Below the pieces are notes generated by a model that was not told the DNA's origin, ran no database searches, and saw nothing but the letters and a program-made list of their open reading frames with translations. Of a stretch of 64,000 nt of DNA, positions 50,821 through 59,158 are shown one piece after another. How positions within the stretch are numbered: the stretch's first letter is position 1; each line of letters starts with the position of its first letter. A program made the translations under genes and the position numbers. The stretch is from assembly GCA_046330415.1 (NCBI GenBank), contig JAXLSW010000007.1, positions 124,001 through 188,000 of the forward strand. Reading direction: 5' to 3'. Origin of the DNA: RHKX01 sp046330415. GTDB lineage: Bacteria; Actinomycetota; Thermoleophilia; Solirubrobacterales; 70-9.

Positions 50821-51435
50821 ATGCCTGAGACCACCTGCCACATGTCCGTCTCGCTCGATGGCTTCGCCGCCGGGCCGGATCAGAGCAGGGACAACCCGCT
50901 GGGAGTGGGCGGCAGGGCGGTCCACACCTGGCACCTCGGTGACGAGCGTGAGACCGACGCCGACCGGACGGCGGCGGAGTGGCTGATGCGCCCGCGCGGC
51001 GCCTACGTCATGGGCCGCAACATGTTCGGGCCGATTCGCGGCGAGTGGGACGAGGACTGGGACGGATGGTGGGGCCCCGAGCCGCCCTACCACGCGCCGG
51101 TCTTCGTCCTCACCCACCATGCCCGCGAGCCCGTCGAGATGGAGGGCGGGACGAGCTTCCACTTCGTCACCGACGGCTTCGCCGCCGCCTACGAGCAGGC
51201 CTGCGACGCGGCCGGGGCGGCCGGTGACGGCGGCGTCGACATCGCCGGTGGCGCCTCGACCGTCCGCCAGGCGCTCGCGGCCGGGGTGATCGACGAGCTC
51301 ACCCTCGACGTCGCCCCGGTACTGCTCGGCTCAGGCGAGCGGCTCTTCGACGGGATCGACTCCTTCGACTTCGAGCCGGTCGAGACGCTCCACTCCCCAC
51401 TGGCCACGCACATCCGCTACCGCCGGGTGCGCTGA
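50821..51435 (+). CDS. Dihydrofolate-reductase-like (RibD C-terminal) protein
   Basis: 204 residues from ATG 50821 behind GAGGAGCGAGGAG. CHMSVSLDGFAAGPDQSRDN, then RGAYVMGRNMFGPIRGEWDE, and DIAGGASTVRQALAAGVIDE followed by LDVAPVLLGSGERLFD are the YwjB/YyaP-type RibD-C reductase signature. NADPH binding is expected; the substrate is unknown and it is not the folate enzyme proper. It may be the last gene of the preceding operon. Confidence 0.85.
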   Translation: MPETTCHMSVSLDGFAAGPDQSRDNPLGVGGRAVHTWHLGDERETDADRTAAEWLMRPRGAYVMGRNMFGPIRGEWDEDWDGWWGPEPPYHAPVFVLTHHAREPVEMEGGTSFHFVTDGFAAAYEQACDAAGAAGDGGVDIAGGASTVRQALAAGVIDELTLDVAPVLLGSGERLFDGIDSFDFEPVETLHSPLATHIRYRRVR

Positions 51436-51594
51436 GGCCCGGCGCGGTGTGCCCGCCGCTCCCGCAGTCGGCGGCAAGCCCGCCTATTCCCGCGGCGCCG
51501 CAGTCCCCACCAAGCCGGCGGGGGACGTGTCACCGAAGAACGGAGCTCTTGACCACTTCTCGGTGACACCTGCCTGACAGCGAGACCACCAAGG

Positions 51595-51647
51595 TCACGC
51601 TTTGCCATTTTTCCCCGGTATCCGGGGTCGAATGGCAGCGTGCGAGC
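51595..51647. repeat. 53-nt nested-hairpin repeat, copy 1
   Basis: Inner stem CCCCGG-TAT-CCGGGG inside an outer stem (GCCATT with AATGGC, plus CACGCT with AGCGTG after a 2-nt bulge). Copy 2 at 55545-55597 differs at four positions, two of which (TT to GC in the left arm) remove the bulge. Same orientation, about 4 kb apart. Confidence 0.7.
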
Positions 51648-51712
51648 GGGACCGCTCCCCGACGCCCGCCGCGTCGCGTAGTCGCAAACTCAGCTGCGAC
51701 AGAATCGCTGCT

Positions 51713-52123
51713 GTGGATGACCGGGTCTCACGAATTGCAGCTGAGTCAGGAGAGCTCAAGGGCGTTGTCGCAGATGGCGCGTCCGAGCGAGATGGCCCAC
51801 GCCATGGCTTTGGGTGGCTGGCGCTTGAGTTCAACTCCGGCGTCCTCCTAGTGTCCTGCGACGACGACACGGATGAGCTCTTGATCCGCGTAGACGGCAT
51901 GCCGGCTGGCCAGCGCGTCAGCGACCACGAGCTGTTCCGCGACCTCATCGGTCTCGAGATCGAGTACGCGTGGGAGGGGACCAACCAGCACGGTTACTCA
52001 GATCTCTTTCAGCTGCGGATGATCGGCGATCCTGCGTTAGGTGAGGGGATGCCGCAGGAGATCCGGCAGTTCGAGGCGGTGGCGTCGATGATTGAGGTCC
52101 GCAGGGTTCTGTCGGCGACCTAG
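51713..52123 (+). CDS. DUF6334-like protein
   Basis: 136 residues from GTG 51713. DDRVSRIAAESGELKGVVAD, then RHGFGWLALEFNSGVLLVSC, DDDTDELLIRVDGMPAGQRV and GLEIEYAWEGTNQHGYSDLF form a small alpha/beta domain with many acidic residues. It resembles DUF6334, small proteins often found as orphan immunity-like genes in actinobacteria. A longer frame from TTG 51602 would start inside the hairpin repeat and is not favoured. Confidence 0.6.
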   Translation: MDDRVSRIAAESGELKGVVADGASERDGPRHGFGWLALEFNSGVLLVSCDDDTDELLIRVDGMPAGQRVSDHELFRDLIGLEIEYAWEGTNQHGYSDLFQLRMIGDPALGEGMPQEIRQFEAVASMIEVRRVLSAT

Positions 52124-52289
52124 TCGAACTGCATCACCAATCCTCGCCGAGAGGCGCTTGTGCGCTGCACACGGGCGGTCTAGCCTTCTGCAACGGATGG
52201 GTCGGTCCACTGGTGAAGGCCCACGCAACCGGTAGCGCCCTGCAGGGGCCGGGGGCCGGAATCCATACCGACACATAGCCCTGCAGAGC

Positions 52290-52313
52290 AACGAGCCGGT
52301 TCGCCGGCTCGTT
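52290..52313 (+). terminator. Hairpin terminator between convergent small genes
   Basis: AACGAGCCGG (52290-52299) pairs with CCGGCTCGTT (52304-52313) around TTCG, a very stable tetraloop. A short T/A-rich stretch follows. It separates the DUF6334-like gene from the minus-strand gene ending at 52349. The rest of the 225-nt gap is GC-rich with further short stems but no clear RNA family. Confidence 0.7.
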
Positions 52314-52348
52314 CGCTTATTGCGAGGTCGCCACGCCGAGGTCAGCAA

Positions 52349-52615
52349 CTACTCGCTGGTGACAGTCCAGGCCGAAGCTTCGATCTGAATGACGTCGCCG
52401 CTCTGCATCTCGATCTCCAATCCATCGGTGACTTCTCGTAACTCATTCACGGACGCGCTCGAACCCCATGGCTCGCGACGTGGAATTACGACGCTCGCCA
52501 GACCGTTCACGGTGAGACTTGCCGTCGCTTTGTTGGTCTGGAAGCGGATCCGCGCCGTCCCCTGCTCCCAATCGAGGCGCACATCCAGCAGGGTTGCGTC
52601 GTGCAGGTCGAGCAT
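52349..52615 (-). CDS. Small beta-rich hypothetical protein
   Basis: 88 residues: LHDATLLDVRLDWEQGTARI, RFQTNKATASLTVNGLASVV, DGLEIEMQSGDVIQIEASAW. A compact all-beta domain with a pattern (L.DA.L..V...W..G....) shared by many small uncharacterised proteins, some found with polymorphic toxin loci. GGAG lies 4 nt before the ATG. It follows the 181-residue gene by 15 nt on the same strand. Confidence 0.6.
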   Translation of the reverse strand: MLDLHDATLLDVRLDWEQGTARIRFQTNKATASLTVNGLASVVIPRREPWGSSASVNELREVTDGLEIEMQSGDVIQIEASAWTVTSE

Positions 52616-52630
52616 CTCCGTCAGCAGAAC

Positions 52631-53176
52631 CTACTGTCGAGCATCCAAACCGGGCGGCTCCGGAACCCAGCCCTCGCCGCCGCCGCTGATTGCGGCTCTC
52701 AAGGCCTCATCAAATTCACCCCAGGCGACGACCTCGTACTGGAGGGCGCCGTGCTGGATCCGGTTCAGCTCGACGCAGATTCCGGTCGAGATGTCCGGGT
52801 CCGAGAGCATCAGGTCAGCTGCGGGGCTAACGAAACCGTGCAGCGCGTTGGCGAGTAGCTGCTGAGCAGGTATCTCCACTGCGACGGCGACCCCACCCGC
52901 AGAGGCAAACCAAATGCGCTCGCGGTTCGCAGTCCGCGCAGCAACTCTGCCGAGGAGGTCCGCCACCACCTCTCGGTCACCTTCGGGCCACAGACGTGCA
53001 TGTGGAGCCCTGTCGCTCAATGCATCGACGAAGCGGCGGAGGAGAACCTCGGTCTCAGCGCGCGCAAGGACGCCCCCGTTGAAGTCGATGGACGCGCTGC
53101 GGAGGGTTTCGAGCGCACCGTCAACGGCGGCCCGGTACTGCCGCTCATCGAGCTTTCGGTCCAGCTCCTGCCCCAT
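52631..53176 (-). CDS. Hypothetical protein, unknown
   Basis: 181 residues, with no signal peptide. Helical N-terminus (DRKLDERQYRAAVDGALETL), then an alternating part (VADLLGRVAARTANRERIWF, ICVELNRIQHGALQYEVVAW) ending GEGWVPEPPGLDARQ. I do not recognise the family. Directly upstream on the minus strand lies the large beta-helix protein gene (stop at 53197), and directly downstream the 88-residue gene, so the three may be one operon. Confidence 0.5.
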   Translation of the reverse strand: MGQELDRKLDERQYRAAVDGALETLRSASIDFNGGVLARAETEVLLRRFVDALSDRAPHARLWPEGDREVVADLLGRVAARTANRERIWFASAGGVAVAVEIPAQQLLANALHGFVSPAADLMLSDPDISTGICVELNRIQHGALQYEVVAWGEFDEALRAAISGGGEGWVPEPPGLDARQ

Positions 53177-53196
53177 CGCCGACTCCGGCGCCGGCC

Positions 53197-54987
53197 TCAG
53201 CGCTTCCGCTTCTTCTTGCCCTTCAGCTTCACCTGAACCGACTTGCTGGTCGTGTTGCCCAGGGCGTCGGTCAGCACCACGGTGATGGTGGCGTTCGCCT
53301 TTCCTCCCTTGGAGAGCTGCTTGGCCAGCTTCTTCCCTGCTGACTTCGATGGCGTCAGCGTCAGCTTCGCGGTGCCTCCGGCGGGAGCGTTGCCGGTCAC
53401 CGCGCCGAGGGCGATCGGTTTGTTGGCGCGGAGCTCCCGCTTGCCCTTGCCGCCCTTGCCCTTCTTCTTCTTCAACGTGATCGATCCGGTCCCGTTCAGG
53501 CTCACCGCCTCGGCTGCACCGGCCTCCACGACGATCGCCACACTCTTGCCCTTGACCTTCTGCACCGGGCTGGCGTTCACGGCGGCACCGTCGACGCTCT
53601 TGTCGAGCTGAAGCTCGACGGCGCCCATGTCGGTGCCGTCGGAGCCGGCGCCGTTCGCCCCGGGGCCGTTCGAGGTGCGCGGCAGCCCGCGCTGATCGGT
53701 CGCCAGGCCGTTGGCGACGCCGGCATCGACGGCGGGACTGCTCTCCGCGATCAGCATCGTCTTCGTCGGCCCGCCGTTGTCGGCGAGGGGAGAGAGCTGC
53801 GGGTCGACCCCGATCAGACTCGCGCCCGCGGGGTTCTGCTCGATCGCCATGCCGGACTTCAGACCCTCGACCAGGGTGTTTGTCAGCACCACCGGCAGGG
53901 CGCGTGCGGACGTCTCGTTCAGATCGGCGCCCGGAGTGCCGTTCATCTGGTTGTTGTCGGCCAGCACCGAGCTCGAGATCGTCACCCCCTGGGAGCTGCC
54001 GGTGAGGGTCACACCCCCGAAGTCACCCGTGTTGTTGGCGACGGTCGTGTTCCTGATCGTCGTTCCGGCGGGGATGTTCCCCACCATGAGGCCCCCGGCC
54101 GTGTAGGCGGTCGAGTTGCCCGCGATCGTCGAGTCGGAGATGGTCGCGGCGCCGGTGATGTTGCCGAGGTTCACGCCACCGGCATTGAAGAAGGCGCCGT
54201 TCCCGGAGATCGTCGATCTCTCGATGCTCACCGGCCCGGAGCCGCCGGCAGCGTTGATCCCGCCGCCGGTCTGGCCGGACTCACAGCCTGAGATGGTCGA
54301 GTCGATCACGCTCAGCGAGCTTGGGTGCGAGCCGGCATCCGCAACCGAATCGATCCCACCACCGTCGCTGGTTGCCTTGCATCCCCCCGTGATCACGGAG
54401 CTCTTGACCGTCAGGTTGGTGCGATTGGAGAAGATCGCGCCGCCTCTGCTTACGGAGTCGCTGTCGGTGATGACGACGTCCTCGAGCGTCAGCCCGCTCC
54501 CGTAGGAGTAGATCGCCCCACCCTGCTTGCGCGTTCCGCTGCCGTAGGCCCGCCCCCGGCCGCCCGTGATCGTGAGGCCCGAGATCGTGACGCCTTCGCT
54601 GTAGGTGTAGAAGGCTCTGACGGGGGGTTGAATCCCAGGGCTGGCGTTGATGGTGATCTGCCCGGAGCCCGGACCCTGGATCGTCATCGGTGAGTAGATC
54701 TCGAACTGCCCCGACGAGGCCGACGTGTTCGCGATCGTGATCGTGCCGCTCAGCCCCGCCTTGAAGGTGATCGTGTCCGGGGTGGTCAGCGTCGTGCCGG
54801 CGAGCGCGATCGCCTCGCGCAGCGTGCAGACGCCGTCGTTGCAGTTGCCGTTGCCCGGGTCGGCGAGCGAGTTGACCTCGATCGCGCTCGCGCTCGGGGC
54901 GGCGACGCCGGTGGCCAGGGCGGCGGCCACTCCCGCCAGCTTCGCTCGCCGTCTGTGGGCGGCTCGCCTGATCGAACGTTCGGACAT
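53197..54987 (-). CDS. Secreted CSLREA/parallel beta-helix protein with Lys-rich C-terminal module
   Basis: 596 residues. The signal peptide ends near APSASA (about 35). Then VNSLADPGNGNCNDGVCTLR, the CSLREA-type cap of secreted beta-helix proteins, and about 330 residues of right-handed beta-helix turns (GGAIYSYGSGLTLEDVVITD, STISGNGAFFNAGGVNLGNI). LSPLADNGGPTKTMLIAESS and VDAGVANGLATDQRGLPR close the helix, as in choice-of-anchor proteins. The last 130 residues are Lys-rich (KKKKGKGGKGKRELRANKPI ... LKGKKKRKR), similar to 42832 and 44711. AAGGGGAT precedes the ATG. A surface adhesin or polysaccharide-binding role is likely. Confidence 0.85.
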   Translation of the reverse strand: MSERSIRRAAHRRRAKLAGVAAALATGVAAPSASAIEVNSLADPGNGNCNDGVCTLREAIALAGTTLTTPDTITFKAGLSGTITIANTSASSGQFEIYSPMTIQGPGSGQITINASPGIQPPVRAFYTYSEGVTISGLTITGGRGRAYGSGTRKQGGAIYSYGSGLTLEDVVITDSDSVSRGGAIFSNRTNLTVKSSVITGGCKATSDGGGIDSVADAGSHPSSLSVIDSTISGCESGQTGGGINAAGGSGPVSIERSTISGNGAFFNAGGVNLGNITGAATISDSTIAGNSTAYTAGGLMVGNIPAGTTIRNTTVANNTGDFGGVTLTGSSQGVTISSSVLADNNQMNGTPGADLNETSARALPVVLTNTLVEGLKSGMAIEQNPAGASLIGVDPQLSPLADNGGPTKTMLIAESSPAVDAGVANGLATDQRGLPRTSNGPGANGAGSDGTDMGAVELQLDKSVDGAAVNASPVQKVKGKSVAIVVEAGAAEAVSLNGTGSITLKKKKGKGGKGKRELRANKPIALGAVTGNAPAGGTAKLTLTPSKSAGKKLAKQLSKGGKANATITVVLTDALGNTTSKSVQVKLKGKKKRKR

Positions 54988-55193
54988 CTGATCCCCTTCG
55001 CTCCTGCCGACTCAGCTGAGGCGTCGGCCAATCACATGTACCCACGCTCACCATACGCGATCGCCGCCGACGATCAGCCGGTCTCTGCCGTTGCCGGCGG
55101 ACCGCGGACAAGGGCGATGGGGTAGCCGCAGGGAAGATCGCGGCAACTCCTCTCGTCTCGTGGGCACTGACCGCACCCCACCAAGGAGACGAG

Positions 55194-55520
55194 ATGACCG
55201 ATTCAACTGGGCCGAGCAAGGAGAACCTGCTGAAGTTCGCCGGTGTCGCCGTCGTGGCAGCCGTCGCGATCTTCTTCATCGTCCAGAGCAGCGGCACGGA
55301 TCTGAAGGTGGGGGATTGCGTCGCGGCCGGACCGCCCGTGAGCTCCACCGCACCGACGGAGCAGGTCCAGGCGGAGTCGATCTCATGCGATGACCCAGAC
55401 GCACGCTCACGGGTGTCGAGCGTGCACGAGGACGTCGATCCCCACGTGATCGAGTGCGGAACCGGCGAGTTCATCCTCAGCTCCACCGAGGCCACCTACT
55501 GTATGGCGATCAACGACTGA
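55194..55520 (+). CDS. LppU-like membrane-anchored protein
   Basis: 108 residues. One membrane helix (residues 12-31) then an extracytoplasmic domain with LKVGDCVAAGPPV, AESISCDDPDARSRVSSVHE, VIECGTGEFILSS and TYCMAIND: four Cys in the C..C..C..C order of LppU/SCO3897-type domains, which usually hold two disulfides. CAAGGAG precedes the ATG. Function unknown; these domains often end sensor or septum-linked membrane proteins. Confidence 0.68.
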   Translation: MTDSTGPSKENLLKFAGVAVVAAVAIFFIVQSSGTDLKVGDCVAAGPPVSSTAPTEQVQAESISCDDPDARSRVSSVHEDVDPHVIECGTGEFILSSTEATYCMAIND

Positions 55521-55544
55521 GGCCGCCCGCGGCGGCGCCAAGAG

Positions 55545-55597
55545 TCACGCGCTGCCATTTTTCCCCGGTATCCGGGGTCGATTGGCAGCGCGCGAGC
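55545..55597. repeat. 53-nt nested-hairpin repeat, copy 2
   Basis: Same structure and orientation as 51595-51647, with an unbroken 10-bp outer stem CGCGCTGCCA/TGGCAGCGCG around CCCCGG-TAT-CCGGGG. It starts 25 nt after the LppU-like stop and could double as its terminator, but the run of T lies before, not after, the inner stem. Confidence 0.7.
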
Positions 55598-55637
55598 CGG
55601 CCTTCTTCAGCAGCTTCGCCTAGCCTCCCCGCTCGCG

Positions 55638-56861
55638 ATGACGACCCTTGGAGCCCTCACCCCCGATGCCGCCCGGACCTCGGAGGCGACGCTGCGCGAG
55701 GTGATCGAGGCGCTGGCGCCGCTGAAGCGCGAGGCGGGGTCGGAGGACGAGCGCGCCGCCGCGCACTGGATCGCCGACCGGCTCACCGCAGCCGGCGCCC
55801 CGGCGGAGGTCGAGACGGCGAAGTTCCGCGGTGACTGGGCGGCGCTGATCGCCTCCCTGGCGGGGGCCGCCGCCGTTGGTGGTGCGGTCGGCGCGACCAA
55901 GCGCGGCCGCGGGCTCGGAGCGGCGATCGCCGGAACCGCCGCCGCGCTGCTCGCCGATGACGCCTCCAACGGCCTGCGCCCCTACCGCAAGGCGCTGCGC
56001 CCCGAGCGCGACACCTGGAACGTCGTCGCCGAGGCGGGCGACCACGACGCCGAGCGCACGCTCGTCGTCCTCGCCCACCACGACGCCGCCCATACCGGCG
56101 CGATCTTCGATCCCTCGCTGGGCGAGAAGGTGCTCGACAAGATCCCCGGGATCGTCGAGCGCCGCGACACCTCGCTCCCCTTCTGGTGGCTGGCGATGGT
56201 GGGACCGCTGCTGGCGACCGCGGGGAGCGCCAGCGGCCGCCGCGGGGCCGCTGCCCTCGGCGCCGCGTTCAGCGCCCTCTCAGCCGCGACCTTCGCCGAC
56301 ATCCAGCGCGGCGAGATCGTCCCCGGCGCCAACGACAACCTGAGCGCGGTCGCCTCGCTCGTGGCGCTCGCCGAGGCCTTCAGGGCGCGCCCGCTCGAGG
56401 GGCTGCGGGTGCAGCTCGTCTCCTGCGGCGCCGAGGAGGAGCTCCAGGGCGGGATCTACGGCTACTGCGAGAGGCACCTCGCCGAGATGGACCGCGAGCG
56501 CACCTGGGTGCTCAACATCGAGACCGTCGGTGGCCCCTCGCTGGCGCTGGTCGAGGGCGAGGGCTGCTTCGTCATGGAGGACTACTTCGATCGCCCGTTC
56601 CGAGACCTGATCTGCCGCGTCGCCGACCGCGAGGGAACGCCGCTGCGCCGCGGGATGCGCTCGCGCGCCAGCACCGACAGCGTCCTGCCCAGCCGGATGG
56701 GGGTCCCGACCGCGACCGTCGTCTCGATCGACCGCTTCAAGCAGCTCTCCAACTACCACCTGCCCAGCGACACGCCGGAGAACGTCTGCTACCCGACGGT
56801 CGCCTGCGCGGCCGACCTCGCCGAGGCCGTCGCGCGAGAGCTCGCGAAGCCGGCTGGATAG
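55638..56861 (+). CDS. M28-family metallopeptidase-like protein
   Basis: 407 residues. Zinc ligands and catalytic acids in the M28 order: VVLAHHDAAHTG (about 147), GANDNLSAVASLVALAEAF (about 231), CGAEEELQGG (Glu pair near 265), and YHLPSDTPENV (about 375). An unusual hydrophobic stretch (residues 70-100 and again near 180) is inserted between the first strands, so the protein may be membrane-attached. No signal peptide at the start. A TAGCCT box ends 11 nt before the ATG. It probably removes amino acids from peptides. Confidence 0.85.
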   Translation: MTTLGALTPDAARTSEATLREVIEALAPLKREAGSEDERAAAHWIADRLTAAGAPAEVETAKFRGDWAALIASLAGAAAVGGAVGATKRGRGLGAAIAGTAAALLADDASNGLRPYRKALRPERDTWNVVAEAGDHDAERTLVVLAHHDAAHTGAIFDPSLGEKVLDKIPGIVERRDTSLPFWWLAMVGPLLATAGSASGRRGAAALGAAFSALSAATFADIQRGEIVPGANDNLSAVASLVALAEAFRARPLEGLRVQLVSCGAEEELQGGIYGYCERHLAEMDRERTWVLNIETVGGPSLALVEGEGCFVMEDYFDRPFRDLICRVADREGTPLRRGMRSRASTDSVLPSRMGVPTATVVSIDRFKQLSNYHLPSDTPENVCYPTVACAADLAEAVARELAKPAG

Positions 56862-56917
56862 CGCGACCGTCCCCGCAGTCCGGTCGCGCTACCCGCCGGG
56901 CTCGGCACTCGGTCCCC

Positions 56918-58264
56918 CTACTTGCCTGAGCCCTTGCCCTTCGGCGCCTTGTACGTCTTGGCGGCGTAGTCGCGGAAGAACACCGAGACCGTGTCGTCGG
57001 TCGACGGCCAGTTCGGGACGTTGATCGTCTCGCTGTGCGCCTTGGCGCCGCGCATCGTCTCCTTGACGGCGATCGTCCCCGAGTGATCCGGGCTCGACGG
57101 CATGTAGTTGTCGACGCCCGTCAGGAACGAGACCGAGTTGAACGGGAACAGCGAAGCGCTCGTGTCGGAGACACCGTCGGAGTTCTTGTCGAAGTTGAAG
57201 ACCGCGAGCACCCGCCGCTTGCGGGGGGCGATGGCCGGGTTGATCACCTGGAAGCCGTTGAACGACAGCGTGTCGTTGCCGACCGGGTCCGTCTGATCGC
57301 CCCACCACTCGCGCATCCGCGTCACCGAGATGTTGGTGTGGTCGGCGGCCTGCTCGATGTAGGGACGCAGCGGCGGCGCGTCGAGGACGCGGTAGAAGCG
57401 ATCGCTGCGCTCGAACGGCTCCGGGTAGTTGTGGACCGTGTAGCCGGCCGGGGTCTTGACGGCGAGCTCGTAGTGGGAGGTGCCGTTCACCTTGACCGGG
57501 CCGAAGTGCCCGCCCGCGTCGAGCGACTTCGTGTAGATCGGCTTCTCCGAGAGCCGGGCTCCGGTCTCGCCGTCGACCTCGTAGATGGCGAGCTCGCCAC
57601 CGTCGATCCCGACGTTGACCGGGAACGACAGCGCTCGTCCGGAGATGCGGATGTGCTTCGGGTTCTCCGGCACGACCGCCTTCGTCTCCGGCTTCTCACC
57701 CTCGAGGAACTCGTAGATGCGGGCGAAGGAGGCCGATGAGCTGGCGACCTCGGTGTGCGCGCGGTTGGGGAAGTAGACGTTTTCGGCGCCGAGGATGTGG
57801 CGGGTCTGATCGCCCTCGGCCCAGAGCGCCAGGGTCTCGACGTTGCCCGGCTCGTACTCCGCGTAGGCACCATCGAGGTTGACGTAGTGCTTGACGTTGG
57901 CGGCGTTCTCCGGCGTCTTCAGGAAGGTGAATGAGACGAGCGTCCCGCGCGAGTGGGCGACGATGTCGACCTGGGAGGCGCCGGTCTTGCGCTTGACGTT
58001 CTCGACGAACGTCACGAGGTTGGCGACGGCTGCGTCGTTGTTGGACGCGGACGTGTCGTACTCGTAGGCGAAGAGGCGGTTCTGCGGGAAGCCGTTGCTC
58101 GTGAAGCGCATCATGCTCGACTCGAACTGCTGCGCCGAGCCGGAGTTGCCGTGGACGAAGATGATCGGCGTCGGCGCGTTGTCGCCCTGTGCCGCCGCTG
58201 CGCTCGGCAGCAGGAGGGCGCCGATGGCGACCAGTCCGACGATGACCCGTAGGCCCTTCAGCAT
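56918..58264 (-). CDS. Secreted alpha/beta hydrolase (lipase-like)
   Basis: 448 residues from ATG 58264 behind GAGAGGAACGAG. Signal peptide to about residue 26 (PSAAAAQG). TPIIFVHGNSGSAQQFESSM supplies the oxyanion region, VDIVAHSRGTLVSFTF the Ser nucleophile (about 115), and an Asp/His pair lies further on. Residues 220-448 form beta-rich C-terminal domains (GGELAIYEVDGETGARLSEK, SHYELAVKTPAGYTVHNYPE) that could bind substrate, ending in a small basic tail KAPKGKGSGK. The group contains secreted lipases and polyester hydrolases; the substrate is not identified. Divergent from the methyltransferase gene. Confidence 0.8.
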   Translation of the reverse strand: MLKGLRVIVGLVAIGALLLPSAAAAQGDNAPTPIIFVHGNSGSAQQFESSMMRFTSNGFPQNRLFAYEYDTSASNNDAAVANLVTFVENVKRKTGASQVDIVAHSRGTLVSFTFLKTPENAANVKHYVNLDGAYAEYEPGNVETLALWAEGDQTRHILGAENVYFPNRAHTEVASSSASFARIYEFLEGEKPETKAVVPENPKHIRISGRALSFPVNVGIDGGELAIYEVDGETGARLSEKPIYTKSLDAGGHFGPVKVNGTSHYELAVKTPAGYTVHNYPEPFERSDRFYRVLDAPPLRPYIEQAADHTNISVTRMREWWGDQTDPVGNDTLSFNGFQVINPAIAPRKRRVLAVFNFDKNSDGVSDTSASLFPFNSVSFLTGVDNYMPSSPDHSGTIAVKETMRGAKAHSETINVPNWPSTDDTVSVFFRDYAAKTYKAPKGKGSGK

Positions 58265-58402
58265 TCTCTCGTTCCTCTCTCGCGGGGCTGCCCGCACGTC
58301 TCGTTCTCGGTGCTCTTGGACGCGGTCCCCATCCGCGCGAGCGGCGCAGCATAGAGTCGCGGGCGTGCTCGCGCGCCGGTAGGAATTAGCCTCCTCCTCT
58401 CC

Positions 58403-59158
58403 ATGGACATGGAGCTGCATCCCCTCGCCACCCGTTTCGGCGGCGTCGCCGGCAACTACGAGCGCGGCCGCCCCGACTACCCGCCGGCGGTGGCGGGGGC
58501 GATCATGGCCGAGCTCGGCCTCGCTCCCGGCGACCCGGTCGCCGACCTCGCAGCGGGGACCGGGAAGCTGACGCGAGCACTGCTCGCGGCCGGGCTCGAC
58601 GTCGTCGGAGTCGAGCCGCTCGGCGAGATGCGCGAGGTCCTCGCCGGGCATGTCGGGCAGGAGCGGGCGATCGCCGGCCTGGCCGAGGCGATCCCGCTTC
58701 CGGATGCCTCCCAGCGCGCGGTCACCGTCGCGGATGGCTTCCACTGGTTCGACGCCCCGGCGGCGCTCGCCGACATCGCCCGGGTGCTGGCGCCCGGCGG
58801 CTCGCTCGTCCTGCTCTCGACGATCCCCGACTGGGGTGGGGCGAGCTGGGCCCACGAGCTCGGCTCCCTGATCGAGGAGATGCGCCCCGAGCACCCCTAC
58901 TTCGACGGTCCCCCATGGCGCGACGCGCTCGCGGGCGCCGGCGGCTGGTGCGAGCCGCGCGAGATCCGCGTCACCGTCAGTCGCCCGGCCGATCCTGAGG
59001 GTATTCCGGACTACCTGGTGTCGATGAGCTGGGTCGCCGCCCTCGAGGAGGAGGAGCGGGCGGCGTTGCTCTCCCGCGCAGCCGGGATCGTCAGCTCGGG
59101 GGAGACCCCCGACGAGCTCGCCGTCCACTTCCGGATCGCCATCGCGGGGCGCGCATGA
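58403..59158 (+). CDS. Class I SAM-dependent methyltransferase
   Basis: 251 residues. RFGGVAGNYERGRPDYPPAV is the N-terminal signature of a common actinobacterial methyltransferase group; motif I is VADLAAGTGKLTRALLAAGL, then VVGVEPLGEMREVL and IPLPDASQRAVTVADGFHWF. A TAGCCT box ends 10 nt before the ATG. It overlaps the acetyltransferase start by 4 nt, so the two are coupled. The acceptor is unknown. Confidence 0.88.
   Translation: MDMELHPLATRFGGVAGNYERGRPDYPPAVAGAIMAELGLAPGDPVADLAAGTGKLTRALLAAGLDVVGVEPLGEMREVLAGHVGQERAIAGLAEAIPLPDASQRAVTVADGFHWFDAPAALADIARVLAPGGSLVLLSTIPDWGGASWAHELGSLIEEMRPEHPYFDGPPWRDALAGAGGWCEPREIRVTVSRPADPEGIPDYLVSMSWVAALEEEERAALLSRAAGIVSSGETPDELAVHFRIAIAGRA

Noticed and set aside
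51602..51712. N-terminal extension of the DUF6334-like protein to TTG 51602
   Set aside because: The extra 37 codons begin within the 53-nt hairpin repeat and have no similarity to the rest of the family; GTG 51713 fits better.
52180..52280. Resemblance of ACGCAACCGGTAGCG to part of a cyclic-di-GMP riboswitch
   Set aside because: The second conserved block and the tetraloop-receptor pairing are missing, and the next plus-strand gene is absent (the region ends in a terminator before a convergent gene).
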